NCBI RefSeq assembly: GCF_000213055.1
Contig: NZ_CM001165.1
Location: forward strand, 6,875,445-6,939,444
From: Streptomyces sp. Tu6071
GTDB lineage: Bacteria; Actinomycetota; Actinomycetes; Streptomycetales; Streptomycetaceae
Length of the DNA: 64,000 nucleotides
Direction of reading: 5' to 3'
Position numbers and translations under genes: made by a program. The notes under the pieces were generated by a model that was given only the letters and a program-made list of their open reading frames with translations, made no database searches and was not told the DNA's origin. This document shows positions 16,171 through 23,401 of the stretch, one piece after another; positions within the stretch are counted from its first letter, which is position 1, and the number at the start of each line of letters is the position of its first letter.

Positions 16171-16577
16171 GCGTCGAGGCGGGGGATCTCGATGGCGGGG
16201 CAGCGGTCCATGACCATGGCCAGGCCCGCCTCCCGCGTCCGCGCGCAGGCCGCCTCGTCGATCACGCCGAGCTGGAACCACACCGCCTTCGCGCCTTTCG
16301 CGACGGCGGCGTCGGCCACCGCGCCCGCCTGCGCGCTGTTGACGAAGACGTCGACCACGTCCACCGGGAAGGGGACGTCCTCCAGGCTCGCGTAGCCCTG
16401 TTCGCCGTGGACGGTCTCCGCCTTGGGGTGGACGGGGACGACCCTCTTGCCGAACTGCTGGAGGACCCGGGCCACGCCGTACGCGGCGCGCGAGGTGTTG
16501 TTCGAGAGCCCGACCACGGCCCATGTGTCACCGGTCCCCGTCAGGATCTCCCGTACCGTCCCGTCGTCGCCGTACAT
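16167..16577 (-). CDS. CoA-binding domain protein (YccU/succinyl-CoA-synthetase-like fold)
   Basis: A 136-aa single-domain Rossmann protein of the CoA_binding_2 family. Visible pieces are WAVVGLSNNTSRAAYGVARVLQQFG as strand/loop/helix (read in two parts), the VVPVHPKAETVHGEQGYASL segment, and the substrate-side VWFQLGVIDEAA. The family has no agreed enzymatic role; relatives are part of succinyl- or acetyl-CoA synthetases. The ATG at 16577 has GGGAGG six bases upstream, which settles the start against a longer frame. It converges with YbaK, overlapping by four bases. Confidence 0.9.
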   Translation of the reverse strand: MYGDDGTVREILTGTGDTWAVVGLSNNTSRAAYGVARVLQQFGKRVVPVHPKAETVHGEQGYASLEDVPFPVDVVDVFVNSAQAGAVADAAVAKGAKAVWFQLGVIDEAACARTREAGLAMVMDRCPAIEIPRLDA

Positions 16578-16665
16578 CCGGCACCTCCCGCGCTCGCGAA
16601 TGACTCCGTGAGCGGCAACACCCACCCGCCGCGAGCGATTCCCGCACGCCGCATACGCTGGGGCA

Positions 16666-17295
16666 ATGCCTCAGGACGCGTACCTCACCCTGGCCCGGGA
16701 GGGCAGTCACGAGACCGAGATCAACCGGTCCCGGTTCCTGTGCACCCTCGCCCCGGTCGCCGACGAGGACGAGGCGCAGGCGTTCCTCGCGCGGGTGCGC
16801 GCCGCGCACGCCGACGCGAGCCACAACTGCTGGGCGTACGTGCTCGGCGCCGGCGCCTCCGTGCAGAAGGCGAGCGACGACGGGGAGCCGGGCGGCACTG
16901 CGGGCGTGCCCATGCTCCAGATGCTCACGCGGCGCGAGCTGCGCTACGTCGCGGCCGTCGTCACGCGCTACTACGGCGGGGTCAAGCTCGGCGCGGGCGG
17001 CCTCATCCGCGCGTACGGCGGGGTCGTCGGCGAGACGCTCGACCGCCTCGGCACCGTCACCCGCCGCCGCTACCGCCTCGCGACCGTCACCGTCGACCAC
17101 CAGCGCGCCGGGAAGATCGAGAACGACCTGCGCTCGACGGGCCGTTCGGTGCGCGAGGTGCGGTACGGGGAGCGGGTCAGCATCGACCTCGGCATCCCCG
17201 GCACCGAACTGGACGCCTTCCGGGCGTGGCTCGCGGACGCGACGGCGGGCACGGCGGAACTGACGCTGGGCGGGGAGGCGTACGGGGAGGTGTGA
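16666..17295 (+). CDS. YigZ/IMPACT-family protein
   Basis: Soluble 209-aa protein of the UPF0029/YigZ family, related to eukaryotic IMPACT and thought to act in translation-linked regulation; biochemical role unsettled. The signature runs as SRFLCTLAPV, then SHNCWAYVLG, SDDGEPGGTAGVPMLQ and the strongly conserved VVTRYYGGVKLGAGGLIRAY, followed by a C-terminal DUF1949-like ferredoxin fold. Length is normal. It is a monocistronic gene converging with the HD-domain gene. Confidence 0.92.
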   Translation: MPQDAYLTLAREGSHETEINRSRFLCTLAPVADEDEAQAFLARVRAAHADASHNCWAYVLGAGASVQKASDDGEPGGTAGVPMLQMLTRRELRYVAAVVTRYYGGVKLGAGGLIRAYGGVVGETLDRLGTVTRRRYRLATVTVDHQRAGKIENDLRSTGRSVREVRYGERVSIDLGIPGTELDAFRAWLADATAGTAELTLGGEAYGEV

Positions 17296-17347
17296 GCGGG
17301 GGCTCCGGACGCCGCTCGCTCCCGGCCGGCGCTCCCGCCCGCCGTCC

Positions 17348-17953
17348 TCAGTCCCGTACCGGGTCGCCGAACTCCGCCGACAGGGCCGCCACGTCCGGCT
17401 CGCCGAACTGGGCGCGCAGCGAGGCGAAGTCCTCGTCCTTGCCGGGGCCGAAGCGGGTCACGAGGCGCGCGTAGCCGTCCGCCGTGTGGAAGCGACCGCC
17501 GCGCGACTTGGAGTGGAACTTGTCCGCGTACATCACGAGGCGCTCCTCGTCGGTGCGCGCCACGTAGTCGCCCGGGGGCAGCGGGAGGTGCTGGGTCTCG
17601 ATGTCGGCGCGGGTGAGGCCGACGCCCGTGTGGCAGGAGCAGAAGCGGCACAGGCCCTCGGGCCAGCCCTCGGCGGCGAGCAGCCGGTGGCCGAGGAGGC
17701 CGTGGCGGATGTAGTGGCCCTGCCCCAGCTCGCCCTGCTCGGCGTCCTCGTCGAGGCGGTGGACGCCGATGTCGTGGAGCAGGCAGCCCGCCCGTACGAG
17801 ATCCGCGTCCACGTCGGCGCCCGAGGCGGCGATGAGCCCCTCCGCGATCCGCCACACGATCCCGCAGTGCCGGCGCACGGTCGCGTACGCGTCGGGGGTC
17901 GCGGCATAGCGCTTGTGCAGGTCGTCGATCTGGTCCGGGGTGGGGAGACGCAT
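17348..17953 (-). CDS. HD-domain phosphohydrolase-like protein
   Basis: A 201-aa metal-dependent HD protein. His29 (VRRHCGIVW), the His60-Asp61 pair (LLHDIGVH) and a later Asp in YADKFHS give the H...HD...D metal set. Family members cleave phosphodiesters or nucleotides; the exact substrate here is unknown. The ATG at 17953 was chosen because the large upstream frame is a shadow of the FMN reductase region. A strong hairpin at 18060-18096 separates it from the FMN reductase gene on the same strand. Confidence 0.88.
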   Translation of the reverse strand: MRLPTPDQIDDLHKRYAATPDAYATVRRHCGIVWRIAEGLIAASGADVDADLVRAGCLLHDIGVHRLDEDAEQGELGQGHYIRHGLLGHRLLAAEGWPEGLCRFCSCHTGVGLTRADIETQHLPLPPGDYVARTDEERLVMYADKFHSKSRGGRFHTADGYARLVTRFGPGKDEDFASLRAQFGEPDVAALSAEFGDPVRD

Positions 17954-18059
17954 GGGGTGAGCGTAGTCGCGCGGCGGGGGCTTCGCCCCGGCACCCCGAT
18001 GCGGTGTCGGCCGGGTGTGGCGGCGAGCATCCCGTGCGTGCCGGACGGATGCACGGCTG

Positions 18060-18096
18060 CGCGCCCGGCTCCCGCCGTGTGCGGGGGCCGGGCGCG
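18060..18096 (-). terminator. 16-bp hairpin terminator of the FMN reductase gene
   Basis: CGCGCCCGGCTCCCGC pairs with GCGGGGGCCGGGCGCG through 16 bp, with one G-U-type pair and a CGTGT loop. It begins 12 nt after the reductase stop codon on the minus strand. Confidence 0.75.
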
Positions 18097-18108
18097 TGGG
18101 GGCCGGGG

Positions 18109-18669
18109 TCAGACGGCGGCCGGGGTGGCCTTCGCGGCGACCGAGGCGAGCGTCTTCACGAGGCCGTCGACGACCTCGGTGTCGTCGGCCGGGTGCAGCT
18201 CGGCGAAGCGGGTCACGGAGCCGGGGATGGACAGCTTGACGTCCTCCAGGACCACACCACCGGCGATGCCGGCGGCCTTGCGGGCGTCGTCCTGCGCCCA
18301 CACGCCGCCGTACTGGCCGAACGCGGTGCCGACGACGGCGACGGGCTTGCCGCTGAGGGCACCGGCGCCGTACGGGCGGGACAGCCAGTCGATGGAGTTC
18401 TTGAGGACGGCCGGCATGGTGCCGTTGTACTCCGGCGAGAAGAGCAGGAAGGCGTCGGCGGACGCGGCGGCCTCGCGCAGCTTGGTGGCGGAGGCGGGGA
18501 CCTGGCCCACCACGTCGACGTCCTCGTTGTAGAACGGGACCTCGGCGAGACCGTCGAAGACGATGACCTCGACGCCCTCGGGGGCGTGGCGCACGGCCGC
18601 CTCGGCGAGCTGACGGTTGTGGGAGCCGGCGCGGAGGCTTCCGACGAGGGCGAGGATGCGGACGGACAT
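18109..18669 (-). CDS. NADPH-dependent FMN reductase (flavodoxin fold)
   Basis: A 186-aa flavodoxin-fold reductase that uses NADPH to reduce FMN or, in relatives, quinones and azo dyes. The phosphate-binding loop is GSLRAGSHNRQLAEA near the N-terminus. The family signature PEYNGTMPAVLKNSIDWLSR follows in the middle. The ATG at 18669 has AGGAG six bases upstream. It is divergent from a TetR gene with two operators in the gap, so it is likely derepressed by an electrophile or quinone-type ligand. It could also supply FMNH2 to the flavin monooxygenases at 25.3-27.9 kb, but nothing in the sequence ties them together. Confidence 0.9.
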   Translation of the reverse strand: MSVRILALVGSLRAGSHNRQLAEAAVRHAPEGVEVIVFDGLAEVPFYNEDVDVVGQVPASATKLREAAASADAFLLFSPEYNGTMPAVLKNSIDWLSRPYGAGALSGKPVAVVGTAFGQYGGVWAQDDARKAAGIAGGVVLEDVKLSIPGSVTRFAELHPADDTEVVDGLVKTLASVAAKATPAAV

Positions 18670-18752
18670 GGGGAACTCCTGAAAAGGGAGGTGGCACGTG
18701 GTATGACCACAGATATGTGGCACTGCCCCTCGGGGGAGGGGCCGCGACTAAG

Positions 18753-18766
18753 CGGACCGTGGTCCG
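18753..18766. promoter_or_regulatory. TetR operator 1 in the FMN reductase/TetR gap
   Basis: CGGACC-GT-GGTCCG, 6-bp perfect arms. A second copy with one changed base lies at 18788-18801, 35 bp away. Both are between the divergent reductase and TetR genes. Confidence 0.65.
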
Positions 18767-18787
18767 TTGAAAGTTGTAACACTTATG

Positions 18788-18801
18788 CGGACCGGGGTCC
18801 A
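18788..18801. promoter_or_regulatory. TetR operator 2 in the FMN reductase/TetR gap
   Basis: CGGACC-GG-GGTCCA, the same geometry as the 18753 site with one mismatch, ending 30 bp before the TetR start. Its position would block the TetR promoter, consistent with autoregulation. Confidence 0.6.
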
Positions 18802-18830
18802 CTTCTGGCCGCAAGCGTTACGGTGAGTTC

Positions 18831-19460
18831 ATGACGCGCAACAATCGGCCCCCCGTGGAGAGCGGGAACGGGCTGCCGGTGCTGGCCCCCGCCCCCGGGC
18901 TGCGCGCCGATGCCGTACGCAACAAGGGGCTGCTCCTCGACGCCGCCTCCTCCCTCATGGACTCGTGCGGCGCCGAGCGCCTCACGATGGAGGCCGTCGC
19001 CTCCGCCGCCGGGGTCGGCAAGGGCACCGTCTTCCGCCGCTTCGGCAGCCGTGCGGGCCTCTTCGCCGCCCTCCTCGACCACCGCGAGTCCCGGCTCCAG
19101 GCCGCCTTCCTGAGCGGCCCGCCGCCGCTCGGGCCCGACGCCCCGCCACGCGAGCGGCTGCTCGCCTTCGGTCCCGCCCTCATCGCGCACGACCGGTCGT
19201 TCTACGACGTCGTGCGCGCCACCCGCGACGACCCCGAGCGCGCCTACGCGATCCCGGCGACCCGCCTGCGCGAGACCCACCTCGCGATGCTGCTGCGCGA
19301 GGCGGGCAGCACGGGGGACACGCTCCTCCAGGCGCACACCCTGCTCGCCTCGGTCGACGCGGTCCTCGTGCACCACCTGCTGACCGAGCGCGGGGTGAGC
19401 CGGGAGCGGATCGAGGCGGGGTGGCGGGACCTCGTGGAGCGCCTGCTGGACACCGGCTGA
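18831..19460 (+). CDS. TetR-family transcriptional regulator
   Basis: A 209-aa repressor. After a Pro-rich N-terminal arm of about 25 residues, the helix-turn-helix spans ~30-75, with LTMEAVASAAGVGKGTVFRR as its DNA-reading part and FGSRAGLFAALLDHRE after it. The C-terminal domain is of the usual size for ligand binding and dimerisation. It is divergent from the FMN reductase gene with two CGGACC palindromes between, so reductase control and self-control are the likely jobs. The ATG at 18831 is the only reasonable start. Confidence 0.9.
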   Translation: MTRNNRPPVESGNGLPVLAPAPGLRADAVRNKGLLLDAASSLMDSCGAERLTMEAVASAAGVGKGTVFRRFGSRAGLFAALLDHRESRLQAAFLSGPPPLGPDAPPRERLLAFGPALIAHDRSFYDVVRATRDDPERAYAIPATRLRETHLAMLLREAGSTGDTLLQAHTLLASVDAVLVHHLLTERGVSRERIEAGWRDLVERLLDTG

Positions 19461-19636
19461 GACTCGGCGAGCGCCGCGACGCCGGGGGCCGGGTCGGTGA
19501 GTGCCGGGTCGGTGAGGGCCGCCGCCCCGGCGCCCGGAGGCGGGGGAGCGGCGGCCCCGGTGTCCCGAGGCGGGGAGCGGCGGAGCCCTGAGGTCGGGGG
19601 CGGCGGCCCCGAGCCCGACTCCGGCCCGCCGCCCGG

Positions 19637-19728
19637 CCTCACGCGCGCCCGCCGCTCGGCCTCACGTGAGCCCGCCGCTCTCCCTCACGCGAGCCCGCCG
19701 CTCTCCCTCACGTGAGCTCGCCGCTCAG
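19637..19728. repeat. Four tandem 23-bp repeats over the 3' end of the DUF305 gene
   Basis: Four back-to-back 23-bp units start at 19637, 19660, 19683 and 19706, each reading CCTCACG(C/T)G(A/C)GC(C/T)CGCCGCTC plus two variable bases. The fourth unit contains the stop codon and last codons of the DUF305 gene. The first three therefore look like tandem duplications of that gene's end. The rest of the 247-bp gap (19461-19636) holds a smaller duplicated GCCGGGTCGGTGAG pair and no gene. Confidence 0.8.
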
Positions 19729-20322
19729 CTTCCGCATCGTCGCGATCTCCGCGTTCTGCGTCGCCACGATCCGCCGCGCGAGCGCTTTCGCCGCGCTGTT
19801 CGCGCCCCGCTCGCTCTCGGTCCGCGCCATCGTCACGGCGCCCTCGTGATGGGCGGTCATGAGCCGCAGGAACGCCGCGTCGAAGGCCGCGCCCCGGGAC
19901 TTCTCCAGGCCCTTCATGTCGGCCTCGCTCATCATCCCCGCCATGGTGTGCCCGCCGGAGTGGCGCATCGCGCCGGGCACCTGCTCGCCCCACGAGCCGA
20001 GCCACCCTTCGAGTGTCGCGATCTCCGGCCGCTGCGCCTTCGCGATCTCCGTAGCGAGGTTGCGCACGGCCGGGGCAGAGGCACGGCCCGCGGCGAGGTC
20101 CGTCATCTCCAGGGCCTGGCGGTGGTGCGGGATCATGTCGCGCGCGAAGGCGGAGTCGGCCGTGTTGTGGAGGGCCGGGTCCGCGTCCGCGCCGTGGTTT
20201 CGCGGTCCCGCGTGCCCGCTGCCCTCCGCCCCGCAGGCCGCGAGGGCGAGCGCGGCCGTCGCGGCGAGCGCGAGGGCGGTGAGACGTCGGGCGGCGTGGT
20301 GCGCGTGGTGTGCCTGGTGCAT
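19708..20322 (-). CDS. DUF305 lipoprotein
   Basis: Exported lipoprotein of 204 aa. A signal peptide ends in a LALAACG lipobox, so the mature protein starts at Cys and is anchored outside the membrane. The DUF305 ferritin-like helical domain shows both His pairs, ARDMIPHHRQALEMTDLA and LMTAHHEGAVTMA, plus several Met residues near MAGMMSEADM. DUF305 proteins are often next to copper-resistance genes, so metal binding is a reasonable inference. The ATG at 20322 has GGAAGGAG upstream. It lies downstream of a DUF6153 gene on the same strand, probably as a pair. Its last codons are repeated three times beyond the stop. Confidence 0.88.
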   Translation of the reverse strand: MHQAHHAHHAARRLTALALAATAALALAACGAEGSGHAGPRNHGADADPALHNTADSAFARDMIPHHRQALEMTDLAAGRASAPAVRNLATEIAKAQRPEIATLEGWLGSWGEQVPGAMRHSGGHTMAGMMSEADMKGLEKSRGAAFDAAFLRLMTAHHEGAVTMARTESERGANSAAKALARRIVATQNAEIATMRKLSGELT

Positions 20323-20443
20323 GGGGGTACGACTCCTTCCCGCACGCCGGGCATGGCCCATGGCGTGCGGTGTACGGGGTTCCTTCGGGTACGGGCGGGG
20401 GAGCGGCGAGCCACGTGAGGGTGTGCCGCCGCCTGAATCCGGC

Positions 20444-20845
20444 CTATATCCGCAGGAGTTGGAGTCGGGAGAGGTCCGGGGGCGCCCGGCAGGCCCCCTC
20501 GCCGGTCACGGCCCCCGCGGCCCCGCACGCGGGCGGAGCGGTGAGGAGCGGCGCGCTCCCCGGCGCGGGCGGTGTGTACGTGCCCGCCGTACCGGCCGCC
20601 GCGCAGGTGGCGTCGGCATGGGCGAGGTGCCCGCGGGATTCCTCGGGACAGGCGGCGGGGGAGCGGTGCGCTCCCTGGGCGAACGCGTGGTGTCCCGTCG
20701 CCCCGGAGGGGGACGGCCGCGTCGCGGCCGGGTGCGGCACGGCACCCGGGAGGCCGTGCATCGCGAGGAGCCCGAGCAGCACCGCGAGCAGCAGCACGGG
20801 AGGACCGTGGAGCGCGCGGCGGAGGGGACGGGACACGGCGGTCAT
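20444..20845 (-). CDS. DUF6153-type small membrane/secreted protein
   Basis: A 133-aa protein with a basic N-terminus and one strong membrane helix or signal (PPVLLLAVLLGLLAMHGLPG). An extracellular region follows with several His and Cys residues (GHHAFAQGAH, ACPEESRGHLAHADATC, ACGAAG, ACRAPPDL). The His/Cys content fits metal or redox chemistry outside the membrane. I place it in DUF6153 from its layout and its position directly upstream of DUF305, a pairing I recall from streptomycetes. The ATG at 20845 precedes the signal helix. The ribosome site is not obvious. Confidence 0.65.
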   Translation of the reverse strand: MTAVSRPLRRALHGPPVLLLAVLLGLLAMHGLPGAVPHPAATRPSPSGATGHHAFAQGAHRSPAACPEESRGHLAHADATCAAAGTAGTYTPPAPGSAPLLTAPPACGAAGAVTGEGACRAPPDLSRLQLLRI

Positions 20846-20938
20846 CGTACGGGCTGTCCCGCCACCCGTCGGGAAGGCGCCGCGTGTCCCGCGAACCGGC
20901 GGCTCGCGGCGCGGAGTTGTCCACGATGCGGGGCCCCG

Positions 20939-20968
20939 TTGACAGTCCCGTGCCGGGCTGCCTACCTT
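20939..20968 (+). promoter_or_regulatory. Sigma-70-type promoter of the sulfur cluster
   Basis: A consensus -35 box TTGACA (20939-20944), an 18-bp spacer and a -10 box TACCTT (20963-20968). Transcription would start near 20975, leaving a leader of about 40 nt before the small peptide ORF at 21014. This is the best promoter match in the window. Confidence 0.7.
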
Positions 20969-21013
20969 ACGCCGCAGACGACAACGACGAGCGAGGGAAG
21001 AAGGTGATCGGCG

Positions 21014-21145
21014 ATGCCGGCTCAGTCCGCCGTCTCCCGGCACCGCGGTCGCCTCGCGCCCTTCCTCAATCGTCCCGTCGACCTGCTGCGCGTCAACAGC
21101 GCCCTGTGTCCGTGTCTCCCGCGCCCCGCGCGCTTCTCCGGCTGA
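21014..21145 (+). CDS. Cys-containing leader peptide (attenuator-type uORF)
   Basis: A 43-aa ORF beginning MPAQSAVSRHRG and containing VDLLRVNSALC followed by PC (Cys32 and Cys34). This matches the D-L-x-R-V-x-S-A-L-C core of short leader peptides that precede cysteine and sulfur genes in actinobacteria. A GAAGG ribosome site lies upstream. It starts ~40 nt after a good promoter and ends 30 nt before a stable hairpin. The expected role is cis control: ribosomes stalling at Cys codons when Cys-tRNA is low would change folding and allow transcription of the ABC/monooxygenase genes. The peptide itself need not have a function. It is too short for ordinary gene callers. Confidence 0.75.
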   Translation: MPAQSAVSRHRGRLAPFLNRPVDLLRVNSALCPCLPRPARFSG

Positions 21146-21174
21146 GCCCGCGCCCGCGCTGCTGACCGGCCCCC

Positions 21175-21210
21175 GCGACCGACCGGCCGCCCTCCGGCCG
21201 CACCGGTCGC
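21175..21210 (+). promoter_or_regulatory. Candidate attenuator hairpin downstream of the leader peptide
   Basis: GCGACCG (21175-21181) pairs with CGGTCGC (21204-21210), and inside it CGGCCG (21184-21189) pairs with CGGCCG (21195-21200) around a CCCTC loop. It lies 30 nt after the leader stop and 265 nt before the permease start. No T-tract follows, so termination might be Rho-dependent. The remaining leader (21211-21474) holds no other gene. Confidence 0.5.
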
Positions 21211-21474
21211 GTCCCGCCCGGACCACCAGTGCCCGGACCGCTCGCGCGGTCACGGGGCCGACCGGCCCGAACGCCGCTCCGCCCCGTACCGCCCGAGGCG
21301 CCCGCGTACCGCCTCAGCACCCCGCGCCATCCCGGTACCCCCGCCCCGCGCCCGCGCGGCGGGCCGTCGCCGGGTCCCGCCCTCCTCCCCGCACACCGGC
21401 CGCGCGCCGGTGGCGCTGCCCTCGCGCGCGTCCGCCCCCCGGCACGCGTCGCTGCCCTCCCGCAGGAGCCTCCT

Positions 21475-22497
21475 ATGAGCGAACCGCCCGGGTCCGCCGT
21501 CACCCCGGTCCGCCCACCCGAGCCCGTACCGCTGACACGGGATCAACCACCCACGAGCGCGGAGGAGCCGGGGCCCACCGGGCCGCCCCTCGCCGAGCGT
21601 GTCCTCCCGCTGCGCCACCCCTGGCGCTGGCTCGCGACCGCCCTCGTCCTCGTGCTCGCCGCGCAGGTGGTCCACGGGCTCGTCACGAACCCCTTCTACC
21701 AGTGGGACCGCTTCGCCTACTGGTTCCTGCGGCCCACGATCCTCGACGGGCTCCTCATCACCCTGGAGGTGACGGCGCTCTCCGCCGTGCTCGGCCTGCT
21801 CGGCGGAGTGGTGCTCGCCCTCGGCAGGCTCTCGCGCAGCCCCGTCCTGCGGGCGGTGAGCTGGACGTACATCTGGCTGCTGCGCTCCACACCGCTCATC
21901 GTGCTGCTGCTCTTCCTCTACAACTTCAGCGCGCTCTACCAGACCCTGAGCCTCGGAGTGCCCTTCGGCCCCGCCTTCTTCACCTTCGACGAGAGCCGCC
22001 TCGCCACGGACATGGCGATCGCCGTCATCGGACTGAGCCTCAACGAGGCCGCCTACGCCGCCGAAGTGGTGCGCGCCGGGCTGCTCTCCGTCGACCAGGG
22101 CCAGCACGAGGCCGCCGCGGCGCTCGGCCTGCCGCGCCGCTTCCAGTTCCTGCGCATCGTCCTCCCGCAGGCCCTGCGCGCCATCGTGCCCGGCTACGTC
22201 AACCAGCTCATCGGCCTGGTCAAGAGCACCTCGCTCGTCTTCTACGTCTCGCTGCTCGACCTCTTCGGCTCCGTGCAGAGCCTCGGTTCCACCTACCCGG
22301 GCGACATCGTGCCGCTCCTGCTCGTCGCGACCGTCTGGTACGTGCTCCTGACGAGCCTCGTCTCGATCGCGCAGTTCTACGTGGAACGCCGCTCCTCGCG
22401 CGGCGCCCTGCGCACCCTGCCGCCGACCCCGCTCCAGAAACTGCGCGCGTCCGTCCGCGACCTGCGCGCCCGCGCCCGCAAGGAGGCCGCGCTGTGA
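21475..22497 (+). CDS. Polar amino-acid ABC transporter permease (HisM/TcyL type)
   Basis: Inner-membrane permease, 340 aa, of the His/Glu/Arg/opine (3.A.1.3) ABC family, here probably for cystine or an S-modified cysteine. A Pro-rich cytoplasmic start of ~45 residues precedes a first helix at ~55-75; the permease domain shows RSTPLIVLLLFLYN and the EAA loop EAAYAAEVVRAGLLSVDQGQ, which docks on the ATPase. The ATG at 21475 has AGGAG six bases upstream. Only one permease gene is present, so it likely works as a homodimer. Its stop overlaps the GTG of the ATPase gene (GTGA). Confidence 0.92.
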   Translation: MSEPPGSAVTPVRPPEPVPLTRDQPPTSAEEPGPTGPPLAERVLPLRHPWRWLATALVLVLAAQVVHGLVTNPFYQWDRFAYWFLRPTILDGLLITLEVTALSAVLGLLGGVVLALGRLSRSPVLRAVSWTYIWLLRSTPLIVLLLFLYNFSALYQTLSLGVPFGPAFFTFDESRLATDMAIAVIGLSLNEAAYAAEVVRAGLLSVDQGQHEAAAALGLPRRFQFLRIVLPQALRAIVPGYVNQLIGLVKSTSLVFYVSLLDLFGSVQSLGSTYPGDIVPLLLVATVWYVLLTSLVSIAQFYVERRSSRGALRTLPPTPLQKLRASVRDLRARARKEAAL

Positions 22498-23309
22498 GCA
22501 CCACCGCGACGACGCCCGCCGAGAGCGCGGCCGAGCCCGCGCCGCGGGTCCCGCCCGCCGTCGAGATCCACGAGGTGCAGAAGTGGTACGGGGCGCAGCA
22601 GGTCCTCAAGGGCGTGAGCCTGACCGTGCGCCGGAGCGAGGTCACCGTCGTCCTCGGCCCCTCGGGCTCCGGCAAGTCGACGCTCCTGCGCGTCGTCAAC
22701 CACCTGGAGAAGCCCGAGGCCGGGCACGTCCGGCTCGCCGGTGAACTCATCGGCGTGCGGCGGCACAAGGGACGGCTCAAGGAGCTGAGCGAACGCGCGA
22801 TCCTCGCCCAGCGCGGCCGGATCGGCTTCGTCTTCCAGAACTTCAACCTCTTCCCGCACCTCACCGTGCTCGACAACGTCGCCGCCGCACCGGTCGCGAC
22901 CGGGCGACTCGGCAAGGAGGAGGCGAAGGAGGTCGCCCGCGGTCTCCTCGCCCGCGTCGGGCTCGGCGATCGCGCGGGCGCCTACCCGCGCCAGCTCTCC
23001 GGCGGCCAGCAGCAGCGCGTCGCCATCGCCCGCGCCCTCGCGCTCCGCCCCGAAGTCGTGCTCTTCGACGAGCCCACCTCCGCGCTCGACCCCGAACTCG
23101 TCGGCGAAGTCCTCGACGTCATCCGCGACCTGGCCACGAGCGGCACCACGCTCGTCGTCGTCACCCACGAGATCGGCTTCGCCCGCGAGGTCGCCGACCA
23201 CGTCGTCTTCCTCGACGAGGGCCGCGTCGTCGAACAGGGCCCGCCCGCCCAGGTCCTGGACCACCCGTCCCACCCGCGCACGCGCGACTTCCTCCGCAGG
23301 GTGCTGTGA
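22494..23309 (+). CDS. Polar amino-acid ABC transporter ATPase (GlnQ/TcyN type)
   Basis: A 271-aa ATPase that powers the permease upstream. Walker A is GPSGSGKST, the Q-loop is FQNFNLFPHLTV, the signature LSGGQQQR is complete, and Walker B is VLFDEPTSALD, with the switch His in VVTHE. A disordered 22-residue N-terminal extension is unusual but harmless. A segment RRHKGRLKELSERAILAQR between Walker A and the Q-loop is longer than in HisP and typical of cystine/polar amino-acid ATPases. The GTG start overlaps the permease stop by four bases. Confidence 0.93.
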   Translation: MSTTATTPAESAAEPAPRVPPAVEIHEVQKWYGAQQVLKGVSLTVRRSEVTVVLGPSGSGKSTLLRVVNHLEKPEAGHVRLAGELIGVRRHKGRLKELSERAILAQRGRIGFVFQNFNLFPHLTVLDNVAAAPVATGRLGKEEAKEVARGLLARVGLGDRAGAYPRQLSGGQQQRVAIARALALRPEVVLFDEPTSALDPELVGEVLDVIRDLATSGTTLVVVTHEIGFAREVADHVVFLDEGRVVEQGPPAQVLDHPSHPRTRDFLRRVL

Positions 23310-23401
23310 CGGAACGCCGCGCCCGCCCCGAGGGCCGCGCACCCGTCGTCCGCCCACCCGCCCCCGTACCCACCACCCTCACCGACAAGGACCCCGCCGC
23401 C

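Noticed and set aside
19637..19728. CRISPR array
   Set aside because: Units are contiguous with no spacers and contain a stop codon of a gene; no cas genes in the window. The same holds for 53930-53977.
23306..23401. Earlier GTG start for the substrate-binding lipoprotein, overlapping the ATPase stop
   Set aside because: It would put 32 Arg/Pro-rich residues in front of a normal lipoprotein signal; the ATG at 23402 has AAGGA upstream. The overlap remains a minor possibility.
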